DNA of 64,000 bases from Actinomycetes bacterium (GTDB taxonomy: Bacteria; Actinomycetota; Acidimicrobiia; Acidimicrobiales; Ilumatobacteraceae), in contig JAKOUY010000017.1 in the NCBI GenBank assembly GCA_029782355.1, positions 1 through 64,000 on the forward strand, written 5' to 3'. A program made the position numbers and the translations under genes. Positions within the stretch are counted from its first letter, which is position 1, and each line of letters begins with the position of its first letter. This document shows, piece after piece, positions 31,916 through 39,257 of the stretch. The notes beneath the pieces were generated by a model. That model made no database searches, had not been told where the DNA came from, and worked only from the letters and a program-made list of their open reading frames with translations.

Positions 31916-34859
31916 CCCGGCCAACGTCGAGCTGAAGATCGATGGCCTGAGCCAGGCCCGGCTGGTTCGCCGCGGCGACCAGACCGAGCTGTATCAAGCG
32001 GTGCAGAAGCAGTTCGGCCGGCGGGTGGCGGTGAAGGTGTACACCACCGACGGCATGCGCGACACCGCACTGGCCCGCTTCGAGCGTGAGTGCCAGCTGA
32101 TGGGCGAGCTCTCCAGCCACCCCAACGTGGTCACCTACTTCGGTTCGGGCGTCCGCAAGCGTCGCCCGTACGTGGTCAGCGAGTGGCTCGAGGAGGGCAC
32201 CTACTCCTCGATCCTCAAGCGCGGCATGCGCCTCGACTGGATGGAGGCGGCCAACGTCGGGATCAAGGTCTGCGGGGCGCTCGAGTCTGCCCACCGCATG
32301 GGCCTGGTGCATCGCAAGCTGAAGCCGGAGGACCTGTTCGTCAGCGCCTTCGGCGAGCCACTGGTGGGGGACTTCCAGCTCGACCCGGGCGAGGGGTCGC
32401 GCAGCGGCGACATGTTCGACATCATGGTCCACGCCGCGCCGGAGCTGTTCCGCGGCGGCGAGGCCACCCCGGCCGTCGACGTCTACGCCCTGTCGTCGGT
32501 GTTGTTCACCCTGATCCTCGGCCGCCCGCCGTTCCTGGTGGAGGCCGACGAGCCGCTGGTGCGGATCAAGGGCCGAGCGCTGGCCAGCCCGCCGCCCGAC
32601 CTGCGCGCTCTCGGCGTGCCCGACCCGCTGTTCGCCGTGCTGTGGTGGGGTGTGCTGCCCCACCCCGACCAGCGCCCGCAGAGCGCCCAGATCTTCGGGC
32701 GGGCGCTGCAGGCCGCGCTGTCGGCCGCCGGCCGTGGACCGGCGCGCATGCTGGTCCGCCCGACGACCGACGCCGATCGGGCCCTGCCCGAGCCGACCCT
32801 GCCGGCCGTGGCGCTCTCGCTGCTGCTCGGGGCGACCGACTTCACCCCGGCGCCGGAGACCGCCGCAGCACCCAAGCCGGCACCGGCACCGTTGGCCCCA
32901 CCCGTGGCCCCGCCCGCCGCGCCGGCCCCACCGGCGGCCACCGGCCTTCCCGAGCCGGCGCTGCCAGAGCCGGCGCTGCCAGAACCGGTGCTGCCCGAAC
33001 CGATGTCGCCTGCCCCGCCGCCGCTGGCAGCCGAGCCGGTGACCGCCCAGCCCGCGCCAGCCGCGCCGGCCACGACCGAGCCGGCCACGACCGAGCCGGC
33101 GGCGACCAAGCCGGCCGCGGTGCCCCCGCCAGCGCCGCCGGCACCCGCCGCCGAGCCGGCGGCGACCGAGCCCGCCGGCGCCCCGGTACCGCCGCCGGCG
33201 GTCGCCCCTGTGCCCGCCGGGCCGGCCTTCGCCCCACCGTCGATGCCGACCCCACCGCCCGCCGCCCCGGCTCCGTCGGTGCCGGCAGAACCGGTCCCGA
33301 TGCCGATCCCCGAGCCGGTCGAACCCGTGGCCCCGGCTGCCGCCGTGGCCGCCGGCGCAGCGGCCGCCCTGGCGCCCACGGCCGTGGTCGAGGACGTCCG
33401 CTCGCTGCTGCGCCTGGCGCGCACCTTGTACACCGACCCACTCGATCGGCACCACATCGACGACCTCGAGGCTCGCCTCGACGAGCCGCTGCGCGTCGCC
33501 ATCGCCGGCAAGGTCAAGGCCGGCAAGAGCACGCTGCTGAACGGGCTGATCGGCGAGGAGCTGGCCCCCACCGACGCCAGCGAGTGCACCAAGATCGTCA
33601 CCTGGTACATCGACGGGGCCACCTACAAGGCCACGCTCAAGCTCAACGACGGCCGTGAGGTGGTCACCCCGTTCAGCCGGCAGTCCGGGGCCATCGACGT
33701 CGACCTGCAGGGCCATCCGGCCGAGCGGGTCGAGAACATCGTCGTCGAGTGGCCGTCCTCGGCGCTCACCGAGCTGTCGCTCATCGACACGCCGGGCATC
33801 GCCTCGATCTCGGCCGACCTGTCGGCGCGCACCCATCGCTTCGTGCTCGCCGAGTCGAGCCACGAGAGCCACGCCGACGCCGTCGTCTACCTGATGCGCC
33901 ACCTCCACCCGACCGACATCCGCTTCCTGGAGGCGTTCCAGGACACCCAGGTCGGGCGGACCAACCCGATCAACGCCATCGGGGTGCTGTCCCGAGCCGA
34001 CGAGCTGGCCGGCAGCCAGTCCGACGCTCTGCGCAGCGCGGCGCAGGTGGCCGCCCGATACCGCAGCTCGCCGCAGGTCCGCCGGTTGTGCCAGACGGTC
34101 GTCCCGGTTGCCGGCCTCCTGGCCCAGGCCGCGGCGAACATCCGCCAGTCGGAGTACAACCTGCTGGCTCGCATCGGCACGCTGTCCGACGAGCAGCTCG
34201 ACCTGCTGCTCGCCTCGGCCGATCGCTTCGTCGACCAGGACCTGGTGGCCAACGTGGTCCCCGCCGATCGCGAAGCGCTGATCCGCAAGCTCGGTCTGTT
34301 CGGCGTGCGCCAGTCGGTCCAGGCCATCCGCCAGCACCTGGTCGACGACGCCGCCTCGCTCGGTCAGTACCTGTTCGAGCAGAGCGGGCTCAGCGAGCTG
34401 CGCCGCATCCTGATGAGTCAGTTCGCCTCACGGCGTGACGTGCTGAAGGCCCAGGCGGCCATGCAGGCCCTCGCCGTGCGGCTGCGGGTCAGTCCGCCGC
34501 CCACCGGCGCCGAGCAGCTGCAGTTCGAGCTGGAGAAGCTGCGCAGCACCGCCCACGTGTTCTCCGAGATCCAGCTGTTCGCAGCCATCCGCGCCGGCGC
34601 CGTCCCGTTCTCGGCCACCGAGGTCGACGGCGTCGAGCGACTGTTGGGCGCCGAGGGATACGCCCCGAGCGTTCGCCTCGGCCTGGCCGATTCGGCGACC
34701 GCCGACGAGATCCGCACGGTGCTGAACGAGCGCATCGCCACCTGGCGGGCCCGGGCGGAGAACCCGCTGAGCACTCGCGAGCTGTCCGACGCCGCCCAGG
34801 TGCTGGTGCGCACCTGCGAGGGCATGCTGCGGGCGATGCACGTCGACGCCGCGGCCTGA
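31908..34859 (+). CDS. Pseudokinase-dynamin GTPase fusion protein
   Basis: The 983-residue protein starts with a Ser/Thr-kinase-like domain (about 1-285). The ATP-anchoring Lys (K43, RRVAVKVY) and the DFG Asp (D155, as DFQ) remain, but the catalytic HRD Asp is Lys (HRK, residues 135-137), the catalytic-loop Asn is Asp142, and the glycine-rich loop is poorly formed. It is therefore probably a pseudokinase. A 180-residue Ala/Pro/Glu-rich linker with LPEPA and ATTEP repeats follows. A dynamin-like GTPase fills about 495-983: GKVKAGKSTLLNG near 539, TKIVTWY, LIDTPG, and a G4 variant LSRAD. No strong membrane paddle is seen, unlike the partner. The start ATG lies inside the end of the Hsp70-dynamin gene, indicating stoichiometric synthesis. 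Confidence 0.9.
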   Translation: MADPANVELKIDGLSQARLVRRGDQTELYQAVQKQFGRRVAVKVYTTDGMRDTALARFERECQLMGELSSHPNVVTYFGSGVRKRRPYVVSEWLEEGTYSSILKRGMRLDWMEAANVGIKVCGALESAHRMGLVHRKLKPEDLFVSAFGEPLVGDFQLDPGEGSRSGDMFDIMVHAAPELFRGGEATPAVDVYALSSVLFTLILGRPPFLVEADEPLVRIKGRALASPPPDLRALGVPDPLFAVLWWGVLPHPDQRPQSAQIFGRALQAALSAAGRGPARMLVRPTTDADRALPEPTLPAVALSLLLGATDFTPAPETAAAPKPAPAPLAPPVAPPAAPAPPAATGLPEPALPEPALPEPVLPEPMSPAPPPLAAEPVTAQPAPAAPATTEPATTEPAATKPAAVPPPAPPAPAAEPAATEPAGAPVPPPAVAPVPAGPAFAPPSMPTPPPAAPAPSVPAEPVPMPIPEPVEPVAPAAAVAAGAAAALAPTAVVEDVRSLLRLARTLYTDPLDRHHIDDLEARLDEPLRVAIAGKVKAGKSTLLNGLIGEELAPTDASECTKIVTWYIDGATYKATLKLNDGREVVTPFSRQSGAIDVDLQGHPAERVENIVVEWPSSALTELSLIDTPGIASISADLSARTHRFVLAESSHESHADAVVYLMRHLHPTDIRFLEAFQDTQVGRTNPINAIGVLSRADELAGSQSDALRSAAQVAARYRSSPQVRRLCQTVVPVAGLLAQAAANIRQSEYNLLARIGTLSDEQLDLLLASADRFVDQDLVANVVPADREALIRKLGLFGVRQSVQAIRQHLVDDAASLGQYLFEQSGLSELRRILMSQFASRRDVLKAQAAMQALAVRLRVSPPPTGAEQLQFELEKLRSTAHVFSEIQLFAAIRAGAVPFSATEVDGVERLLGAEGYAPSVRLGLADSATADEIRTVLNERIATWRARAENPLSTRELSDAAQVLVRTCEGMLRAMHVDAAA

Positions 34860-34881
34860 GGCGCCGGGCGATCCCCGGGCG

Positions 34882-35409
34882 TTACGTGTAGACCCGGCGG
34901 CCCATGTCGATGACGCTGTCGACCATGGCCGTGATCCGCCCGGCGGCCCGTTCGTCGAGCCCGGCGCGAACCTCGTTGCTGTTCACGGCGCACATCTCCG
35001 GCGCCACCCAGGCACCGAGCGAGCGGGCCACCACCGACATGCCGTTCAGGGTGTTGAGGGCGGCCATGCCGCCACCAGCCAGGGCGACCAGTCCGACGAT
35101 GTCGCAAGCCATCGGCTCCTTCGGGAGGAAGTCGAACAGGTTCTTCATCCCGCCGGTCATCCCGCTGTGGTACTCCGGCGAGACCCAGATGTGGCAGTGG
35201 ACCGCGTCGACACGGGCCTGCCAGGCGCGGGCGGCGGGCAGGTCGTCGGGGATCGTGCCGTCGTTGACCGGCAGCCCGACGTCACCTGGGGTGACGAAGT
35301 CGACCTCGACGTCGCGCTGGGCGCACAGGTCGGCGATGTGCCGGGCCAGGACGTAACAGGTCGAGGACTCCCGGCTGATGGCCGAGACCACCATCACGCG
35401 CACGATCAC
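34882..35409 (-). CDS. NADPH-dependent FMN reductase-like flavoprotein
   Basis: The 175-residue protein has a flavodoxin-like fold of the NADPH-dependent FMN reductase (SsuE/ArsH-like) family. Visible parts are the first strand MVVSAISRESSTCYVLA (FMN phosphate loop), the central HIWVSPEYHSGMTGGMKNLFDFLP, which is diagnostic (PEYHxGxxGxxKNxxD), and VGLVALAGGGMAALN. It should bind FMN and reduce quinones, flavins or metals with NAD(P)H. The GTG start at 35409 overlaps the TGA of the cNMP/SH3 gene by 4 nt (GTGA), so the two are translationally coupled. It is convergent with the dynamin pair. Confidence 0.88.
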   Translation of the reverse strand: MIVRVMVVSAISRESSTCYVLARHIADLCAQRDVEVDFVTPGDVGLPVNDGTIPDDLPAARAWQARVDAVHCHIWVSPEYHSGMTGGMKNLFDFLPKEPMACDIVGLVALAGGGMAALNTLNGMSVVARSLGAWVAPEMCAVNSNEVRAGLDERAAGRITAMVDSVIDMGRRVYT

Positions 35410-36392
35410 CCGCCGCGCAGTCCGCTGGCGGTGACCCAGCCGTGCCAGCCGTCGGCCGTGCGGACGTGCGACCAACCGGGCAGGGACTCGACCACGGCCA
35501 CCTGATCACCACGGCGCAGGACACGGGTCGGCGTGTCCCCGGCGGGCAGGACGAACCCGGGCAGCTCGTCGATCGTCACCTCGTGGGTCGCCTCGCTCCA
35601 CCGCGGCGGGGCCGGCGCAGCAAACGCCGGTGCGGGCCCAGCCGGCGGGGCGGGGGCCGGGGGTGGGGCGGGGGCCGGGGGTGGGGCGGGGGCCGGGGGT
35701 CGGGCGGTCGCCGACGGTGCGCTCGGGGCCGGCGGCGCTGCAGCCGGCGCCGGCGGTGCCGCCGGGGCTTGCGACGCCGGCGGGCGGGCCGGTGCCTCGG
35801 CGGCCGGATCGAGGTACCCGCCGAGGACGTTGAGCACGAAGTCGTCGTCGTCGTCGCTCATGCCCAACGCCACGGCAGCCAAGTAGTCCTCGGCCTCCAG
35901 ACTGACCACCTCGCTCGGCGCGGTGGTGGTCACGTTGACGTCGTAGGGCGTGCGCCGGAGGATGTTGTCGGCGCCGAACGACGCGCCCGCCTTGGCGGTG
36001 GTGGCTCCCTGCGGCCCGCTGACCTCCGCCGCTCCGCTCTTCAGCAGCACGAAGTGGGTGGGCAGCTCACCGGCCTCGACGATCACCGTGCCCGGCCCGA
36101 CCTTCCGGGTGCGGACGTACTGGGTGAGGTCGCGGGCCATGTTCGGATCGAGCCCGGGGAAGGTCTTGGCGACGTGCGAGCCCGACTCGGCCCACAGCAC
36201 CTCGCTGGGGGTCAGCGGCTCGTTGGCCGGCCACCGCTGGTCGACCAGCTTGCCGCCGATCTGCGACCCGGCGAGCAGCACCAGCAGGAGCACGGCCCCG
36301 ACCACGAGAACCGCCAGGAGGATGGCCAGCGGCGTCGGCCCGACACCGATCGGACCGAGATCGAACCCGGCGACGACTGATCCATGCCCCAC
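35406..36392 (-). CDS. Membrane protein with cNMP-binding and SH3 domains
   Basis: The 328-residue protein has one N-terminal membrane helix (about 18-42, PLAILLAVLVVGAVLLLVLLAG), a cyclic-nucleotide-binding-like domain (about 85-175: VGPGTVIVEAGELPTHFVLLKSGAAEVS, ASFGADNILRRTPYDV), a Pro/Ala-rich spacer of 70 residues, and a C-terminal SH3 domain (RVLRRGDQVAVVESLPGWSHVRTADGWHGWVTASGL). The phosphate-binding cassette lacks an evident Arg-Ala core, so cNMP binding is uncertain. SH3b domains often bind cell-wall peptides or mediate protein contacts. The GTG start at 36392 faces the divergent cytochrome gene across 66 bp. Its role is unknown; being coupled to a flavin reductase suggests redox sensing. 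Confidence 0.78.
   Translation of the reverse strand: MGHGSVVAGFDLGPIGVGPTPLAILLAVLVVGAVLLLVLLAGSQIGGKLVDQRWPANEPLTPSEVLWAESGSHVAKTFPGLDPNMARDLTQYVRTRKVGPGTVIVEAGELPTHFVLLKSGAAEVSGPQGATTAKAGASFGADNILRRTPYDVNVTTTAPSEVVSLEAEDYLAAVALGMSDDDDDFVLNVLGGYLDPAAEAPARPPASQAPAAPPAPAAAPPAPSAPSATARPPAPAPPPAPAPPPAPAPPAGPAPAFAAPAPPRWSEATHEVTIDELPGFVLPAGDTPTRVLRRGDQVAVVESLPGWSHVRTADGWHGWVTASGLRGG
35651..35704. repeat. Three 18-bp G-rich tandem repeats
   Basis: Three adjacent copies of an 18-bp unit (CGGGGGCCGGGGGTGGGG; the third differs near its end) encode Pro-Ala repeats of the spacer of the cNMP/SH3 protein on the minus strand. The plus strand has many runs of four or five G and could form a G-quadruplex. 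Copy number may vary between strains. Confidence 0.75.
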
Positions 36393-36458
36393 GGCGGCGA
36401 TGGTAGCGTGCCGACGGCAAGGGGGTCGTCGTGTCCGAGGCAAGGGGTTGCTGAACGC

Positions 36459-39236
36459 GTGAAGATCAAATCGCGGGCCTGGAACCTGATCGTCATCATC
36501 GGCTCGATCGCCCTGCTGGCCGTCGGCTTCGGCGGGCTCTTCCTCCTGCAGAGCGCCTCGGCCAGCGCCACGCTCACCTCCTGGTTCATCATCGTCCTCG
36601 GCATCCTGACGTTCCTGTTCTTCGCCGGCCCGGGCATCGCCTTCGCCGCTCGCAAGCGGATCCCGTGGCTCAAGGCCAAGCTGCCGGGCGGCACGCTGGC
36701 CTGGGTACGCGCCCACCTCTACCTGCCGATCCTGGCGCTGGTGGCGGCCTACGTGCACGCCACGTCGGCGCCGTTCCGGGCCACGCTCTCGTCGGGCAAG
36801 GTGCTGCTGGGCATCGCCATCGTCGTCTCCCTGGCCGGCGTCGCCCGCCATCACCTGATCGGGGTCACCAAGGCGGCGGTCAACGCCGACGCCCAGATCA
36901 GCCGGATCGCCGCCGGCCAGTCGCGCGCCTTCCGCCAGCTGGTGATCGACTACAAGCAGCTGCGCCGGCCCCTGGCCGACATCCAGGCCGACGTCAACCT
37001 GCTCAACGACGGCGAGCGGGCGGCGTGGAACAAGGTGGTCGAGGTCCAGCAGGCCATCGATCACGACTTCCCCCGGGGCGGTGGCCAGTCGCGCAACGTC
37101 CGCGCCCTCAAGCTGCTGCGCGCCGTGCACGCCCCGCTGACCATCGTGCTGTTCGCCACGCTCGGCTTCCACATCGCCGACGTGCTGGGCGTGGCCAACA
37201 ACGTCGTGCGCAACAAGGTCGAGTCGATCGCCTCCAACGCCGACTGCGCCGGCTGCCATCGCGACATCGTCAAGGACTTCGAGCACTCGACCATGGACCA
37301 TGGCCAGACCGGCACGATCATGCAGGCCCAGCTGCCGGTGACCCTGGCCAAGAACGAGCTGCTCGCCAAGCAGCTCGGCAGTGCCCAGCAGACGCTGCTC
37401 GACGCCGCTGCCAAGGTGTGCATCAACTGCCACCTGCCCATCGCCGCCGGGTTGGCCAAGGACAACACCGCCGTCCTGCCGGTGAACCAGGGCACCGACA
37501 CCAAGGGCGCCGCCGTGGCCGACGGCAGCCTGGCGGTGACCCGCGACGGCATCAGCTGCACGTTCTGCCACACCCTGTCGCGCCCGCCCGGTGAGCTGGC
37601 CGGCGCCGGCGGCATCCCGGTGGACGGCGGGACCCCCAACCACTTCACGACGATGTACGGGCCGCTGTTCCGGGATCCCAACCCGCTGCCGGTGCGCGTC
37701 CACGACATCGGCCAGGGCGAGCAGACCGACCTCGGCCAGTTCTGGAACGACCCGGTGGCCACCTCGCTGGCCTGCGGGGCATGCCACAACGTCAAGCTCG
37801 ACCTCAACGGCAACGGCCTGTCACCCTTCAACGAGAACGACACCGCCGACGCCAACGGCAACCGGCAGATGAACGGCAACGAGCTCGACGTCGTCAACGG
37901 CAAGGTCCAGGACCTGGTCCTGCAGACCACCTTCGACGAGTGGCAGGACTACGTCCACTTCTACGACCAGGCGATTGCCCCGAAGACCACGGTGAACCAC
38001 CCGCTCGGCTGCATCGAGTGCCACATGCCGAGCCTGCCCGACGGTGCCCAGAAGCCGGTCGTCGACAAGGCCCCCGGCCTGCTGACGACGCCGGACCGCC
38101 CGTTCCGCAAGCACAGCTTCGTCGGCGTCGAGTACGACCTCGACCCGTCGGTGTACACCGACGACGGCTTGCCGGCCAGCACGGTCAACGAGATCCTCAC
38201 CGAGCGGGCCGCGCTGCTGAAGTCGGCCGTCACCCTCGAGGTGCAGAACCCGGTGGCCTCCGCCGATGGCACGGGCGAGACGGCCAACGTCGTGATCACC
38301 AACAACCTGATGGGTCACACCTTCCCCACCGGGTTCGCCTTCGCCCGCCAGTTCTGGCTGGAGGTCCACGCCATCGGTGCCGACGGCAAGGAGGTCTGCC
38401 TGGTCAACCCGTTCGCCGCCCAGGGCGTCCAGGGGCCGTGCGGATCCGGGGTGCTGAAGGGTCGTGGCGGGCGGGTGCCGCAGTGCGATCCGGCCAGCGT
38501 GGCGGCCACGGTGGGAGCGGCCAGTCCGCTCGCCGCGGCCAACGCCAACATCCGGTTCGCCGACGCCGCACCGGTCGGCGAATGCGACCCGTGGCTCGCC
38601 AACTTCCAGAAGATCCTGACCGACGGTGACCCCGGTGGCAGCGGGGCCTTCACCGAAGTCGCCTACCAGAGCTTCCTGCCGGACATCGTCAAGGTCCGCA
38701 CCCGAGTGATCGACGGGTTGAAGATGGCCCCGCTGCAGTCGGTGCGTCTGGTCCCCGACGCCAGCGGGGCACTGCAGGACGCCACGTCGATGACCATCCC
38801 GTACACCTTCCAGGCCGCCCCGGGAACCCCGCTGACGATCACCGCCACGCTGCGCTTCCGCCATCTCCCGCCCGAGTTCATCCGCGGTCTGGCGAAGGAG
38901 CAGCAGAGCCTGAGCAACGTCACCGCCTCGGCACGGATCGACGACCCGGAGGCACTGGTCAAGAACCTGGTCGTCACCGACGTGGTCAGCGCAACCTCCG
39001 GCCAAGGTGCGGTGCTGGCCTGCAAGGGCCCGCAGAACGCCGACGGCGCCACGATCCTGTCCTGCGAGCAGCCGGTCACGGGAGACGGGGCCGTGGATGC
39101 CAGTGGCGTCGACCCGCACGCCCGGCTGGCCACCGGGACCGCCCATCCGGTCGCCACCGCCTCCGTGGTCGGGGGGTTCACGCTGCTCGGCGGGTTGGTC
39201 GTCGCCGGGCGGCGGCCCCGTCGCCGCTCGAACTGA
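36459..39236 (+). CDS. Membrane-anchored pentaheme cytochrome c with heme-b-like N-terminal domain
   Basis: The 925-residue protein has five CxxCH heme-c sites (CAGCH, CINCH, CTFCH, CGACH, CIECH, residues about 262-520). The N-terminal 250 residues contain five hydrophobic helices with paired histidines (HLYLPILALVAAYVHA, GVARHHLIGV, AVHAPLTIVLFATLGFH), which could hold b hemes and pass electrons across the membrane. A beta-rich region with extra cysteines (about 600-880) and a C-terminal membrane anchor followed by RRPRRRSN close the protein. The GTG start gives MKIKSRAWN before the first helix. It heads a cluster with ccmF, ccmH and ccmG, so heme c attachment is local. The electron donor and acceptor are unknown; c554-like or tetrathionate/nitrite-type multiheme proteins are the nearest analogies. 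Confidence 0.88.
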   Translation: MKIKSRAWNLIVIIGSIALLAVGFGGLFLLQSASASATLTSWFIIVLGILTFLFFAGPGIAFAARKRIPWLKAKLPGGTLAWVRAHLYLPILALVAAYVHATSAPFRATLSSGKVLLGIAIVVSLAGVARHHLIGVTKAAVNADAQISRIAAGQSRAFRQLVIDYKQLRRPLADIQADVNLLNDGERAAWNKVVEVQQAIDHDFPRGGGQSRNVRALKLLRAVHAPLTIVLFATLGFHIADVLGVANNVVRNKVESIASNADCAGCHRDIVKDFEHSTMDHGQTGTIMQAQLPVTLAKNELLAKQLGSAQQTLLDAAAKVCINCHLPIAAGLAKDNTAVLPVNQGTDTKGAAVADGSLAVTRDGISCTFCHTLSRPPGELAGAGGIPVDGGTPNHFTTMYGPLFRDPNPLPVRVHDIGQGEQTDLGQFWNDPVATSLACGACHNVKLDLNGNGLSPFNENDTADANGNRQMNGNELDVVNGKVQDLVLQTTFDEWQDYVHFYDQAIAPKTTVNHPLGCIECHMPSLPDGAQKPVVDKAPGLLTTPDRPFRKHSFVGVEYDLDPSVYTDDGLPASTVNEILTERAALLKSAVTLEVQNPVASADGTGETANVVITNNLMGHTFPTGFAFARQFWLEVHAIGADGKEVCLVNPFAAQGVQGPCGSGVLKGRGGRVPQCDPASVAATVGAASPLAAANANIRFADAAPVGECDPWLANFQKILTDGDPGGSGAFTEVAYQSFLPDIVKVRTRVIDGLKMAPLQSVRLVPDASGALQDATSMTIPYTFQAAPGTPLTITATLRFRHLPPEFIRGLAKEQQSLSNVTASARIDDPEALVKNLVVTDVVSATSGQGAVLACKGPQNADGATILSCEQPVTGDGAVDASGVDPHARLATGTAHPVATASVVGGFTLLGGLVVAGRRPRRRSN

Positions 39237-39257
39237 GCGGGCGACGATGATCGAACG

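Noticed and set aside
28838-34337. Long minus-strand open frames (about 1000 and 820 codons) antisense to the two dynamin genes
   Set aside because: They mirror genes with complete GTPase, Hsp70 and kinase motifs; their own translations are compositionally biased and motif-free.
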